DNA of 64,000 bases from Siphonodentalium dalli (GCA_032622095.1 CP136061.1:6522734-6586733); one strand, 5' to 3'; shown: positions 43,280 through 55,995, counted from the stretch's first letter. Notes: generated from the sequence alone by a model not told the origin. Program-made: numbers and translations.

Positions 43280-44205
43280 TCTATTATTTTGTCAACTCAT
43301 CTATAAACTGTTCATGTATAATTACTAATCTCATGGAGAAATAAACAATGTTTAAACCAACTCATCTATAAACTGTTCATGTATAATTACTAATCTGATG
43401 GAGAAATAAACAATGTTTAAACCAACTCATCTATAAACTGTTCATGTATAATTACTAATCTGATGGGGAAATAAACAATGTTTAAACCAACTCATCTATA
43501 AACTGTTCATGTATAATTACTAATCTGATGGGGAAATAAACAATGTTTAAACCAGCTCATCTATAAACTGTTCATGTATAATTACTAATCTGATGGAGAA
43601 ATAAACAATGTTTAAACCAACTCATCTATAAACTGTTCATGTATAATTACTAATCTGATGGAGAAATAAACAATGTTTAAACCAACTCATCTATAAATTG
43701 TTCATGTATAATTACTAATCTGATGGAGAAATAAACAATGTTTAAACCAACTCATCTATAAACTGTTCATGTATAATTACTAATCTGATGGGGAAATAAA
43801 CAATGTTTAAACCAACTCATCTATAAACTGTTCATGTATAATTACTAATCTGATGGGGAAATAAACAATGTTTAAACCAACTCATCTATAAACTGTTCAT
43901 GTATAATTACTAATCTGATGGGGAAATAAACAATGTTTAAACCAACTCATCTATAAACTGTTCATGTATAATTACTAATCTGATGGAGAAATAAACAATG
44001 TTTAAACCAACTCATCTATAAACTGTTCATGTATAATTACTAATCTGACGGAGAAATAAACAATGTTTAAACCAACTCATCTATAAACTGTTCATGTATA
44101 ATTACTAATCTGATGGAGAAATAAACAATGTTTAAACCAACTCATCTATAAACTGTTCATGTATAATTACTAATCTGATGGAGAAATAAACAATGTTTAA
44201 ACCAA
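43280..44205. repeat. 65-bp satellite, ~14 units
   Basis: Very uniform units with ATAAACAATGTTTAAACCA and CTCATCTATAAACTGTTC; the only common variant is GGAGAA/GGGGAA. Confidence 0.96.
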
Positions 44206-44309
44206 ACATTTGCCAATCGTGGCCGGTTTGTCAATGTCTTTTTGACGTGCTTGTGGACGACAGTAAGACAGAAATTAGTATCGACAGTCGGCAGCTGATA
44301 GAGAAGGTC
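44206..44309. other. Short spacer between arrays
   Basis: It shares GGCCGGTTTGTCAATGTC text with 40845 and 38560. Confidence 0.5.
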
Positions 44310-44895
44310 CAGACAAGGAGTCAATTAACAATCGAGTGTTATCGTATCCTCCGAGAGTGAATAGAACCAGTGTCAACTCAGATCGTCAATTCACAATCGA
44401 GTGTTATCGTATCCACCGATAGTGAACAGAACCCGTGTCAGATCATCAGACAGTCAATTCACAATCGAGTGTTATCGTATCCTCCGATAGTGAACAGAAC
44501 CAGTGTCAACTCAGATCGTCGGAGAGTCAATTCACAATCGAGTGTTATCGTATCCCCCGATAGTGAACAGAACCCGTGTCAGATCGTCAGAGAGTCAATT
44601 CACAATCGAGTGTTATCGTATCCACCGATAGTGAACAGAACCCGTGTCAGATCATCAGACAGTCAATTCACAATTGAGTGTTATCATATCCTCCGATAGT
44701 GAACAGAACCCGTGTCAGATCATCAGAGAGTCAATCCACAATCGAGTGTTATCGTATCCTCCGATAGTGAACAGAACCCGTGTCAGATCATCAGAGAGTC
44801 AATCCACAATCGAGTGTTATCGTATCCACCGATAGTGAACAGAACCAGTGTCAACTCAGATCGTCAGAGAGTCAATTCACAATCGAGTCTTATCC
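44310..44895. repeat. ~68-bp tandem repeat, about 8 units
   Basis: The unit contains CAATTCACAATCGAGTG, TTATCGTATCC and GATAGTGAACAGAACC; an alternative form has GTGTCAACTCAGATCGTC. Open frames are artefacts. Confidence 0.92.
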
Positions 44896-44919
44896 TTTCA
44901 CAAGAATGCCATATAAACT

Positions 44920-45034
44920 AAAGTAATGTCCTAAATAATCAACCCCTAAACCACAGCAGAATTATGGGAAATTTTATAGGATATAGTCGGAAATATGGCT
45001 TGTTGCCATTCATTGGAAAGCTCTCACCGATAGT
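44920..45034. mobile_element. Family F left half
   Basis: Only the left arm, up to GGAAAGCTCTC; the right arm is absent. Confidence 0.75.
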
Positions 45035-45907
45035 TGGACTTTTTTGGAATATCTTATATATTATTCTGGAAATTATTTAAAGTCGCTGTGGCAATAATTC
45101 TCAATATATGCTCATTTATTCATATTCGTATTTAGTTATGCAATTTGAAACCTCTTGGCTGGTCCCTGTGTACTGGTCTAGAGAGAAGTGACTTCTCTCA
45201 ATATGAAACCTCTAGACTGGTCCACGTCCCTAATGGGGCCACTATTCAAGGTTGTGTTTGTACTTCAATCTCGCTCCTATGGAATAATGAACAATTTGGA
45301 ATTACAATGGAAGTGTCGTCTGCTCCAGTCTATGTGGGGCTCGCTATGGGCTTGATTACAATGGAAGATTTTTTTTCTCTCCACTGATTGCTGTAGAGTC
45401 AAATGGATTGCTGCGTATGTAAATGTATTTCACATGAGTGAGAATATTTTACTGATTGCGGCAAAATTAAATGGATAGTTGCGTATGTAAATTTATTCTA
45501 TATGAACAGAGAAACAAATGGCTTGCACGTAATAATCCGATCATCAATTCCGTTGAAAATGTTCAAATGCCAAGCAACGCAATTAAACTGGGAGGTACGG
45601 CTCCGACAAGACTCGGCCGAACTTAATGAAATCTTCAATCGGGAATTAAACCTGCGTTAATTATGGTCTGCACAACACAGACTAGCTTACGATAAATTAT
45701 TCAGCGGAGTAAATTAGTTTTCCACTGGAGACGTGTTTCTAAGTTGCGGCTAATTTTAAGCTGATATCGGCCTCCTGAGAATACTTCATATACCTCGAAC
45801 GGGAAGCGTGTAATACAATCAGTTAAAGGCAAAACCTACACTCAGGAAGAAGTCGCGACCAATAGTCGACCCTCGAAACAAATACATTTGATAAATAACT
45901 GTTGCTC
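45035..45907. other. Unassigned sequence
   Basis: 45140-45370 has a weak duplication (GAAACCTCTNGNCTGGTCC) and a MITE fragment (GTCGTCTGCTCCAGTCTATG). 45400-45490 has a two-copy repeat around GGATNGTTGCGTATGTAAAT. No gene. Confidence 0.5.
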
Positions 45908-45911
45908 TTAA

Positions 45912-46495
45912 CCCTTCCATGACTGGAGGTTCCTGTAGGGAGCCCCATACAGATGGAAGCTTGTATTGCTGAGTGTCATCTGCTCACGTCTGTGAGGGGC
46001 TCCATAAGGGTAGTTTAACCCTTCCATGACTAGAGCTTCCTGTTGGGAGCCCTATACAGGTGGAAACATGTATTGCTGAGTGTCGTCTGCTCACGTCTGT
46101 GAGGGGCTCCATAAGGCTCCATAAGGGTAGTTTAACCCTTCCATGACTAAAGCTTCCTGAAATTTTGCAAAAACCCTGTGCCAATGCATTCTCTTATATA
46201 TGCAAGTCTCCCATAGGGAGCCTCGCATATATAAGAGAATCCATTGGCTTACAATCTTCAGGTAAATATTATTAGGCCAATGTATTCTCTTATATATGAG
46301 AGGCTCCCTATGGGAAACTCGCATATATAAGAGAATTCATTGGCACAGGGTTTTTGCAAAATTTCAGGAAGCTTTAGTCATGTAAGGGTTAAACTTCCCT
46401 TATGGAGCCCCTCACAGACATGAGCAGACAACACTCAGCAATACAAGCTGCCACCTGTATGGGGCTCCCTACAGGAAGCTCCAGTCATGGAAGGG
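45912..46495. mobile_element. Nested TTAA MITEs, family R
   Basis: Outer ends CCCTTCCATGACTGGAGG and CTCCAGTCATGGAAGGG with TTAA at 45908-45911 and 46496-46499. Internal TTAA sites at 46015-46018 and 46132-46135 each restart with CCCTTCCATGACT. The inner element 46136-46388 (ends CCCTTCCATGACTAAAGC and GCTTTAGTCATGTAAGGG) holds two CCAATGCATTCTC hairpins. This looks like insertion and duplication within one family. Confidence 0.87.
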
Positions 46496-46499
46496 TTAA

Positions 46500-46876
46500 A
46501 AATACTTCCATCTCGACACCTCGTCCACAAATTACGACTGCTCACTCGATGCTCTCGTGCCTCCAGGGGAAACAAAATTCATAGATTATTGTGAACCATG
46601 TATTGATTCAAATGATGAATTACCACACGATAAACACCAATGATTAATCTCTATGCAATATTCATCAAAGTTGAAAATTCTGCGTTACCGCCTGTGTCAG
46701 GTCTAACAGATTACGTTGTCAATACATGCCGCTCGATCTGAAGGGCTGTAGTCGAATCATATTCAATAGGAATCAAGTGGTGTTGAAACTGAGTCAACAT
46801 GTGGACTTCCTTTCACTCCCATTCAAACGTTTACTGTACACGACTCCAGGGCGAATAGTCACTTGACTCCGACATG
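46500..46876. repeat. Unassigned sequence ending in a duplicated flank
   Basis: 46720-46876 (CATTCAAACGTTTACTGT, GGGCTGTAGTC) is similar to 47240-47420 on the other side of the next MITE. Confidence 0.65.
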
Positions 46877-47132
46877 CAAGCCTTGAAATAGTGTGTCTGT
46901 CATCTGCAGAATGAGGTCCCCAGAGGTTGAATTTAGTGATGCTACCCCGCATAGTGGGCTAGCATCACCAAATTCACCCTCTGGGAACCTCATTCTGCTG
47001 AGGTGTAAGCAGAATGAGGTTCCCAGAGGGTGAATTTGGTGATGCTAGCCCACTATGCGGGGTAGCATCACTAAATTCACCCTCTCAGGCGACCTCATTC
47101 TGCAAATGACAGACACACTATTTCAAGGCTTG
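46877..47132. mobile_element. hAT-like foldback MITE, family H copy 7
   Basis: Short symmetrical form, CAAGCCTTGAAATAGTG to CACTATTTCAAGGCTTG. Confidence 0.85.
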
Positions 47133-47463
47133 GACCCCAACATCGTCAAATGGCCCCGACTTCCTCTACAATTTATGTTTCAAAATGATTATTAGCCCGT
47201 TCACTAGATATATGGTATATTGTCAGTCCATAGGCTGTAGCGAATCACAGTCAATACATGTCGGTCGATCTGAGGGGCTGTAGTCAAATCACAGTCAATA
47301 GGGATCAAATGATTTTCTGACTTGAGTCAACACACCGTCTTCCTGTAACTCCCATTCAAACGTTTACTGTGTACGACTCCGGGGCAAATCGTCACCCGAC
47401 TCCGATGTGGTCAAATGGCCATGATTTCTTATATCAGTGACTATTGTATCATAGATTAAAAAC
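47133..47463. repeat. Second copy of the duplicated flank
   Basis: 47240-47420 resembles 46720-46876. No gene. Confidence 0.6.
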
Positions 47464-47467
47464 TTAA

Positions 47468-47790
47468 CCCTTTCATGATGGGAGCTGTGCTGGTACAGCA
47501 TTAAAGATCCTGTGCCACTGCATTCTCTAATATATGTGAGTCTCCCATAGGGTGCCTCGCATATATAAAAGAATACACTAGCTTACAAGTTCAAGGTAAA
47601 TATTGTTTGGTCAATGCGTGTTCTTATATATGCGAGGCTCCCATAGTGAGCCTCACATATATAATAGAATGCATTGGCACAAGGTTAAAGTACTCTTATG
47701 GAGCCCCTCATAGATGTGAGCAGATGACACTGAACAATACAATCTGTCACCTGTATGGGGCTCCCTACAGGAAGCTCCTGTCATGGAAGG
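47468..47790. mobile_element. TTAA MITE, family R copy (worn right flank)
   Basis: TTAA at 47464-47467; the right end CTGTCATGGAAGG is followed by ATTGA instead of TTAA. Two diverged hairpins are inside, plus CCTGTATGGGGCTCCCTACA as in 46460. Confidence 0.8.
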
Positions 47791-47891
47791 ATTGAGTAGT
47801 AACAATTTCAAGGCTAAAAAATTACCTTGGCTAGAAATTTCTCTTCGGCTAAAACTACTAGGGTCTGCATTGTTGCATGCTCAACGCATAC

Positions 47892-48109
47892 ATAGAGTAA
47901 TGGCATAAATAATCGACTCCTTAACCACAGCTCAATTATGGGTAATTTTTCAGGATTTAGTTGGAAATATGGCTTGTTACCATTCATCGGAAAGCACTCA
48001 CTGAGAGCTTTCCGATGAATGGCAACAAGCCATATTTCCAACTAAATCCTGAAAAATTACCCATAAGTATGCTGCGGTTAAGGAGTTGATTCTTTAGGGC
48101 ATTACTGTT
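47892..48109. mobile_element. Family F foldback MITE copy 6
   Basis: Complete but worn, AGTAATGGCATAAATAATCG to GGGCATTACTGT. Confidence 0.83.
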
Positions 48110-48185
48110 TAACTTCAGTTTTAGAATTAGAATTTGGTTAATTATCATGGCAGAACTTGGTTGAGTCGGGCTTAAAATTTCTAAT

Positions 48186-49830
48186 TATTAAGATAGCCCT
48201 TGTTATTTCAGTATTATTAAGATCGCCCTTGTTATCTCAGTATTATTAAGATCGCCCTTGTTATCTCAGTATTATTAAGATCGCCCTTGTTATTTCAGTA
48301 TTATTAAGATCGCCCTTGTTATCTCAGTATTATTAAGATCGCCCTTGTTATCTCAGTATTATTAAGATCGCCCTTGTTATCTCAGTATTATTAAGATCGC
48401 CCTTGTTATCTCAGTATTATTAAGATAGCCCTTGTTATCTCAGTATTATTAAGATCGCCCTTGTTATCTCAGTATTATTAAGATAGCCCTTGTTATCTCA
48501 GTATTATTAAGATCGCCCTTGTTATCTCAGTATTATTAAGATCGCCCTTGTTACCTCAGTATTATTAAGATCGCCCTTGTTATCTCAGTATTATTAAGAT
48601 AGCCCTTGTTATCTCAGTATTATTAAGATCGCCCTTGTTATCTCAGTATTATTAAGATAGCCCTTGTTACCTCAGTATTATTAAGATCGCCCTTGTTATC
48701 TCAGTATTATTAAGATAGCCCTTGTTACCTCAGTATTATTAAGATAGCCCTTGTTACCTCAGTATTATTAAGATCGCCCTTGTTATCTCAGTATTATTAA
48801 GATAGCCCTTGTTATCTCAGTATTATTAAGATAGCCCTTGTTATCTCAGTATTATTAAGATCGCCCTTGTTATCTCAGTATTATTAAGATAGCCCGTGTT
48901 ACCTCAGTATTATTAAGATAGCCCTTGTTATCTCAGTATTATTAAGATCGCCCTTGTTATCTCAGTATTATTAAGATAGCCCTTGTTATCTCAGTATTAT
49001 TAAGATCGCCCTTGTTATCTCAGTATTATTAAGATAGCCCTTGTTACCTCAGTATTATTAAGATAGCCCTTGTTATCTCAGTATTATTAAGATAGCCCTT
49101 GTTACCTCAGTATTATTAAGATCGCCCTTGTTATCTCAGTATTATTAAGATAGCCCTTGTTATCTCAGTATTATTAAGATCGCCCTTGTTATCTCAGTAT
49201 TATTAAGATCGCCCTTGTTATCTCAGTATTATTAAGATCGCCCTTGTTATCTCAGTATTATTAAGATCGCCCTTGTTATCTCAGTATTATTAAGATCGCC
49301 CTTGTTATCTCAGTATTATTAAGATCGCCCTTGTTATCTCAGTATTATTAAGATAGCCCTTGTTACCTCAGTATTATTAAGATCGCCCTTGTTATCTCAG
49401 TATTATTAAGATCGCCCTTGTTATCTCAGTATTATTAAGATCGCCCTTGTTATCTCAGTATTATTAAGATCGCCCTTGTTATCTCAGTATTATTAAGATC
49501 GCCCTTGTTATCTCAGTATTATTAAGATCGCCCTTGTTATCTCAGTATTATTAAGATAGCCCTTGTTATCTCAGTATTATTAAGATAGCCCTTGTTATCT
49601 CAGTATTATTAAGATAGCCCTTGTTATCTCAGTATTATTAAGATAGCCCTTGTTATCTCAGTATTATTAAGATAGCCCTTGTTATCTCAGTATTATTAAG
49701 ATAGCCCTTGTTACCTCAGTATTATTAAGATCGCCCTTGTTATCTCAGTATTATTAAGATCGCCCTTGTTATCTCAGTATTATTAAGATCGCCCTTGTTA
49801 TCTCAGTATTATTAAGATCGCCCTCAATGT
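48186..49830. repeat. 29-bp minisatellite, ~57 units
   Basis: The unit core is ATTATTAAGATCGCCCTTG plus TTATCTCAGT. Two main variant sites (ATCGCCC/ATAGCCC and TTATCTC/TTACCTC) are mixed along the array. Confidence 0.96.
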
Positions 49831-50207
49831 TATCTTAGTAGTCCTTGGCATTCAATAATGAGTTTTTGTTGTCTGCAAACTACCACAGTGCCAAGCTCCA
49901 TGCAGAGTTCAGTCCCCTACACAGGAATTACCGTGGCCAGCACCTAGCTACTCGTGATGTGAAGAAATTTGGAATTTATTTATTTGAGATTTTTGTAGGT
50001 TACAAACTCATTTTGCATTATTCTGAGAAACAGAACTGTTCATATTCATTTAAAAATGGTCTAGATCAAGACAAAATGAATTGTAACTGGCAAAACACTT
50101 CAATAAAAAATGTTAGATTTAATTTTTAAAATACATGTGCCGGCAGCGTTCAGACATTGCTTAGCGAGGGGACTGAACTCTGTTATTCAGCTTACCACAG
50201 TGCATCA
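49831..50207. other. Unassigned sequence with a 16-bp inverted repeat
   Basis: CAGAGTTCAGTCCCCT at 49903-49918 has its complement at 50167-50182, so an old foldback element is possible. The 94-codon frame at 49845-50129 has no recognisable features. Confidence 0.5.
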
Positions 50208-50211
50208 CTAA

Positions 50212-50654
50212 GGTTACAATACACCAAATGATTTACATAGGCCTCAGTGTTAACAAATCCAGCAGGAAAGCTTTGACCCTGCACGAGTATTTGAAATTAA
50301 AGAACGTCCTTTTAGACACACAGAAATGTGCCCAAAAGTACTTGTGAACGTGGTAAATCACACTGCAGCTTGACAAACGTCACACTACCCTTAAAATTGA
50401 GAAAAAAATGACATAGAAAAAAACACAAACACCTCCCATAAATTATTCGCCATTTGCACAGCCATAACCGTTTACCATGTGGTTATATTTGATGTTTCTC
50501 GACGGGAAACACATTTGTGCAATTTTTTCGTGCACTTTTCATCCATGTATCAATAAGTTGACCATTCAGCTGCCAGAATTTCTTTTATGCTGATCCAAGC
50601 TTGGTAGTGCCAGGGGAAATCACTCTACTAATTTGTATTTGGTGTATTGTAACC
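50212..50654. mobile_element. MITE with GGTTACAATACACCAAAT ends
   Basis: Perfect 18-bp terminal inverted repeats (50212-50229, 50637-50654). CTAA lies on both sides (50208-50211, 50655-50658), a possible 4-bp duplication. Non-coding; superfamily not assigned. Confidence 0.72.
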
Positions 50655-50658
50655 CTAA

Positions 50659-51171
50659 GACAATGTCTGCAGCAATTTGTTTCCAATTTTTTCACATAAC
50701 ATTGGCAGGTTCTGAAATTTGCCTTGGCTTAAAAATAGCAGATGAAATATCTTTTTACACACAATTGATACCGGTCGGTGCAAAATGTACGGTCTATATA
50801 AAGTGGTAGTATAGGCCCCCCCATATAGTATTATAATATATACACTGTAGGTATAATTAGAGTTAAACGCTCTCTATATTATATTGTTAAACGCTCTTTA
50901 TGTGACCAGGTTAGCTATATATAGCTATCATATCTGTCATCGTGAAGTATCTTTACATATTACAATCCGTATATGACTATGTTACATATAGGTGGTGGTT
51001 AAACACTTAAACAAGATTCCGAATAATTAATTTAGATGAGTACATGGGGTAATACATCTTAACAGATGAAATATCTTTTTGCCTTGGCTTGGCCCACGCT
51101 AAATAATGCTAAATAACAGGACTGCCTCTTTAAACAAAGGCATAGTGAAAGTGATGGACGGGGAATAACTC
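50659..51171. other. Unassigned sequence
   Basis: AT-rich; small repeats around TAAACGCTCT near 50865-50900. No gene. Confidence 0.45.
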
Positions 51172-51175
51172 TTAA

Positions 51176-51567
51176 CCCTTTACCCAACAGAAGGCCCCTG
51201 TGCCAATGCATTCTCTTATATATGCAAGTCGACCATAGGTCGCCTCGCATATATAAGAGAATGCATTGGCCTAACACATTAAAAATTATAAAATTGTTAA
51301 AGAATGTAAGAAAAAATGGTAAAAAGTGTTAAAAAATGTTTTTTTTTAGGCCAATGCATTCTCTTATATATGCGAGGCGACCTATGGTCGACTCGCATAT
51401 ATAAGAGAATGCATTGGCACAGGGCATAACTGTAACTATCACAATGTGGTCAAGGAGCCGGTTCCAATGATATCCATATTTGTATGGTTCTATTGAGACA
51501 GACCGAAGATATTTTAGGCTGTTGAAGCTTTATTTGGCCGGTTTTGGCCGGTTTGTTGGGTAAAGGG
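51176..51567. mobile_element. TTAA-flanked MITE, family P copy 6
   Basis: TTAA at 51172-51175 and 51568-51571; two hairpins; opposite orientation to copy 1. Confidence 0.92.
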
Positions 51568-51571
51568 TTAA

Positions 51572-51970
51572 TGGACACAATGGTGAATAACTATAAACTA
51601 TGTCATTATGACATTTATATTATCCTGATGCATGCCGTTTTCAATATGCACTACATTCAAAGCTACGTCGAGTCTGCTAACACTATATTGAGATATAAAC
51701 CTGAAATATTCATGTGCCGTTCTCCCGACGGATGGAAGGTTTTATGGAAAGCAATTTCGTAGATGCACTATCCAACCCACATGAGGCTTATTACACAAAG
51801 GGGTACGGGGATTCGTAAAAATTTATGACGGAAACATTTGAACAGTTTATTATGATTTAATGAACTGCTCTTTCAATCGACACAGTGAAAATTAGGACGG
51901 AACATCAGACGTCAGTATCAATATGTTTTATATTCTCGTGTTTCAGTACATTATTGAGGAGCAATAATCT
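51572..51970. other. Unassigned sequence
   Basis: No gene or repeat recognised. Confidence 0.45.
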
Positions 51971-51978
51971 TTGGGGAT

Positions 51979-52417
51979 CAAGCCTGCAAATAGTGTGCCT
52001 GTCATTTGCAGAATGAGGTCCCCAGAGGGTGAATTTAGTGATGCTATCCCGCACAGCATGCTAGCTTCACCAAATTCACCCTCTGGGAACCTAATTCTGC
52101 TAAGGCCTCATCTTCTCGGAAGTATCTACAGTATCAAATTAACATTGTTTTTAGTTTTCCCTTCTGGGAAGTTTCTATATCCCCTAATTAGCAGCAGATA
52201 AAATGCATAATCGAGGTGCCCAATGGGTGAACATCACCAACTTCAACGGGGGAACTTCAATCTTATCCTAGGTCTACCATAGCAGTTGAGGGCCTAAGAA
52301 AATGAGGTTCCCAGAGGGTGAATTTGGTGATGCTAGCCTGCTGTGTGGGATAGCGTCACTATATCACCCTCTGGGGACCTCATTCTGCACATGACAGACA
52401 CGCTATTTGCAGGCTTG
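51979..52417. mobile_element. hAT-like MITE, family H copy 8 (long form)
   Basis: A perfect 8-bp duplication TTGGGGAT lies at 51971-51978 and 52418-52425. Ends CAAGCCTGCAAATAGTG and GCTATTTGCAGGCTTG. Confidence 0.93.
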
Positions 52418-52455
52418 TTGGGGATTCATCTGTAGTATTACTGCATCAGACCGGG

Positions 52456-52640
52456 ATCTACTTTAGTTTAGTGTGTCTGTCATTTGCAGAATGAGGTGCC
52501 CAGAGGGTGAATTTAGTGATGCTAGCCAGCACTGCGGGTTAGCATCACTACATTCACCCTCTTGGTACCTTATTCTGCATGGCCTCATCTACTATAGGAG
52601 ACATAGACTCAGATTGAAGTTCCCAAATGGTGAATATATT
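52456..52640. mobile_element. Left half of a family H MITE
   Basis: It runs from TTTAGTTTAGTGTGTCTGTC to GTTCCCAAATGGTGAATAT, then stops. The matching continuation (ATTGTGATGTACACC) is at ~55001. Confidence 0.78.
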
Positions 52641-52806
52641 TAAGAAATAACCATATTTCGATTAAGGTTATGGATCTAGATCGAGGTATGACCGTAAAGT
52701 TTGAAGATAAATTCTGTAATTGCGCGTAGTGCATTTATAGTAATGTTATCTTCAAACTTTACGGTCATACCTTCATAACCTTAATCGAAACACGGGTTAT
52801 TTCTTA
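52641..52806. mobile_element. Foldback element with TAAGAAATAACC ends
   Basis: Long imperfect inverted repeat: TTCGATTAAGGTTATG and GGTATGACCGTAAAGTTTG on the left have complements on the right, with a ~45-bp loop. TA at both edges suggests a TA target. Confidence 0.8.
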
Positions 52807-53799
52807 TAATTTAATAGTCATTTCACAGGAGAACCACCCTAAGTTGAAAGTTTAAGTATAAAAGAAGCTTAAAACTTCGAGATTATTTCCGGCGAAAACC
52901 GCGGAACATCCAAAGTTGAAATTGACATGCGTTAATCCCATCATAAATTTGTCGTTTTTGATTGGTTAGTGAACAGGTTGCAAACACTCATCAACTGGTC
53001 ATCTCCACTGCGGCAACAGGTGCATATGTTTCGGAAATGTCTCGCCTGACTGTGGTGACATTATTTGTTAGTTTCGGAGCAGATGTTAGCTTGATCGAGT
53101 CTTGTTGATTTCTCAAAGTACATATGCCCGGGTCAACGAAAATCACACCTGGCCCTCCGAAATGACAATAACAAGTCAGAATGGAGCACTGGCTGACGGA
53201 CCTTACGCCCTTTCCGCTTGTCAACATAAGTAGAGTGAAAGAAATAATGGCTAACAACCTATCCGTCATATAATTTCCCCACATAATGAAGGTGGTGCAT
53301 AAATGTATGGATGTCAAAAGAAAGGGAAGGTTGTCTGCTATAGGAATATTAAAGAAGATTCGAGGCTAACTGTGATGATGACCAAGGTCCCATTTTCTCG
53401 CAGACAAATTGTTTCTCGTTCTGATGACATGAATTTTGAGGTGGAATCTGGACCCTGGAGCGGTTTATTACAATTTTGAAAATAGTTTTAGAACGTACCT
53501 CACAAAAAAGATTAATTTAATGCCAAAGGTAGAATTTCAATTTTTTTTTAAATTACTCCCAATGAGTTAAAAAGATGCCAAAATGTTTTGATAAGGCCAT
53601 CATTAGTTGCAGATTGGTGACTATATGTCATATTAAGCGCATGTCACATAACGTGTCGACTTGTACATGTACAAGTACTGATGGCTAATTAGCAATAAAG
53701 TTAATATCAGTCCAACCTGAAGGAATTTTGATGCAACTCCGGGATTTCTGTTTATATTGCAGAAAATCTCAAATAGATTTCATGTACATTTCAATTTCA
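52807..53799. other. Unassigned sequence
   Basis: A 108-codon minus-strand frame at 52991-53317 has no recognisable domain and I do not call it a gene. No repeat recognised. Confidence 0.45.
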
Positions 53800-54868
53800 G
53801 CGGTATAGGTGTGGTCATATGACACGATGTATAGGTGTGGTCATATGACACGATGTATAGGTGTGGTCATATGACACGATGTATAGGTGTGGTCATATGA
53901 CACGATGTATAGGTGTGGTCATATGACACGATGTATAGGTGTGGTCATATGACACGATGTATAGGTGTGGTCATATGACACGATGTATAGGTGTGGTCAT
54001 ATGACACAATGTATAGGTGTGGTCATATGACACGATGTATAGGTGTGGTCATATGACACGATGTATAGGTGTGGTCATATGACACGATGTATAGGTGTGG
54101 TCATATGACACGATGTATAGGTGTGGTCATGACACGATGTATAGGTGTGGTCATATGACACGATGTATAGGTGTGGTCATATGACACGATGTATAGGTGT
54201 GGTCATATGACACGATGTATAGGTGTGGTCATATGACACGATGTATAGGTGTGGTCATATGACACGATGTATAGGCGTGGTCATATGACACGATGTATAG
54301 GTGTGGTCATATGACACGATGTATAGGTGTGGTCATATGACACGATGTATAGGCGTGGTCATATGACACGATGTATAGGCATGGTCATATGACACGCGGT
54401 AAAGGTGTGGTCATATGACACGCGGTATAGGTGTGGTCATATGACACGATGTATAGGTGTGGTCATATGACACGATGTATATGTGTGGTCATATGACACG
54501 CGGTATAGGTGTGGTCATATGACACGCGGTATAGGTGTGGTCATATGACACGATGTATAGGCGTGGTCATATGACACGATGTATAGGCATGGTCATATGA
54601 CACGATGTATAGGTGTGGTCATATGACACGATGTATAGGTGTGGTCATATGACACGATGTATAGGTGTGGTCATATGACACGATGTATAGGTGTGGTCAT
54701 ATGACACGATGTATAGGTGTGGTCATATGACACGATGTATAGGTGTGGTCATATGACACAATGTATAGGTGTGGTCATATGACACGATGTATAGGTGTGG
54801 TCATATGACACGATGTACAGGTGTGGTCATATGACACGATGTATAGGTGTGGTCATATGACACGATGC
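53800..54868. repeat. 26-bp minisatellite, ~41 units
   Basis: The unit is GGTGTGGTCATATGACACG plus ATGTATA. Each unit is centred on the palindrome GTCATATGAC. A few units read GCGGTATA instead of GATGTATA. Confidence 0.96.
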
Positions 54869-55000
54869 TGCTGCGAGTGCTGTCATATCTATAGCAGAAG
54901 TAATCAGGAAATTTAGGTTATCAAGAAATAACTTTAATAGATAAATGTGTGACATCCAATGGTTTCATAGTATTCTGTGGATTGACAGGTTATGATTAAA
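54869..55000. other. Right part of the sequence inserted in the family H element
   Basis: It contains ATCAAGAAATAACTTTAATA, similar to the text at 52641. No gene. Confidence 0.5.
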
Positions 55001-55203
55001 TTATTGTGATGTACACCCGTTGGGAACCTCGATTGTTCAATGTGTCATCTGCCAATTTGGGGATATAGAGAAACTAAACTAAAAAAGAAATAGAATCTAT
55101 GTGAAGTTTCTATATAAATTTGACAATAAAGAAAATTGCCAGAGAAAAAGAGGCCTAAGCAGAATGAGGTCCCCAGAGAGTGAATTTAGTGATGCTAGCC
55201 GCT
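55001..55203. mobile_element. Right part of the split family H MITE
   Basis: It begins TTGTGATGTACACCCGTTGG, continuing where 52640 stops, and reaches GAGGTCCCCAGAGAGTGAAT; the far end is lost. Confidence 0.72.
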
Positions 55204-55385
55204 ATGTGGGACCCGAAATGGATGGGGGGATATCGGTGGGCGTGAGTGGGATTGGTGCTTGGCGGAATGTGGGACCTGAAATGGGTGGGGGGAATATCGG
55301 TGGGCATGGGGGGATATCGGTAGGAGTGGGGGGGGATATCGGTGGGCCGTGGGGGGATTGGTGGTTTGGAGAATGTGGGGGTCAT
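55204..55385. repeat. G-rich minisatellite
   Basis: Irregular units of GGGGGATATCGGTGGGC and AATGTGGGACCTGAAATGG. Confidence 0.85.
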
Positions 55386-55995
55386 CAAATAGTGCAAAGA
55401 TGAGAGTGATGCAGATGAAAGACATGTGAAAATCACTTATCCATTAATTCGGTCCTTTTTGTATAGAAATTGGGCCGACTCGATTGATTTGTACAGAGCT
55501 GTTAGTATTGATTGTGTGAGGTCAGGACAGTACTGCATCTAAACATCACACATGTGGCTCCATGTGGGAAACAAATGAGGGAAACAAGTACCCAAGAGGT
55601 GGCAAATTTTATTTATTCCTCAATTAACCTCAGCTTGTAATCGACCTTCAATAGCTTCCATATAGAGTGGACGATGCAATTCATTTGCACCGACGTGAAG
55701 CCATAATAATGAAGGATGCGTGGAGTGTGAATTTCGACGGTTTGCCCAGAGGTCCTTTCCAATTATTGGTTTTCCGCGAGCAAAGATCCCTTAGAATGCC
55801 TGAAAGCCTCTTACGGTAGTTTTTGTTGCATGCGTCGAATGCTAATATAATGAGTTTTGTGGAACAGTCTTAAAAGCCTTCAAGGAAAATTTGGTTTAAT
55901 TGAAAAATGGAAATACGCTAATGCAAATATGCTAGAATTAAAGTGGAAATGAACTTTATACCTTTAGATCCATCACTTGAAATTGTTTGTTTTTT
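55386..55995. other. Unassigned sequence
   Basis: 55700-55960 shares text with 57530-57720 and 59190-59275 (ATGAGTTTTGTGGAACAG, GGTTTTCCGC, TTAGAATGC), so it is a dispersed repeat linked to family S. No gene. Confidence 0.55.

Noticed and set aside
44370-44921. Plus-strand frames of 63-109 codons
   Set aside because: Translation of the ~68-bp repeat.
49845-50129. 94-codon plus-strand frame
   Set aside because: AT-rich, crosses a possible foldback element, no recognisable features.
52991-53317. 108-codon minus-strand frame in unique sequence
   Set aside because: No domain, no splice context and no similarity that I can recognise; such a length can occur by chance.
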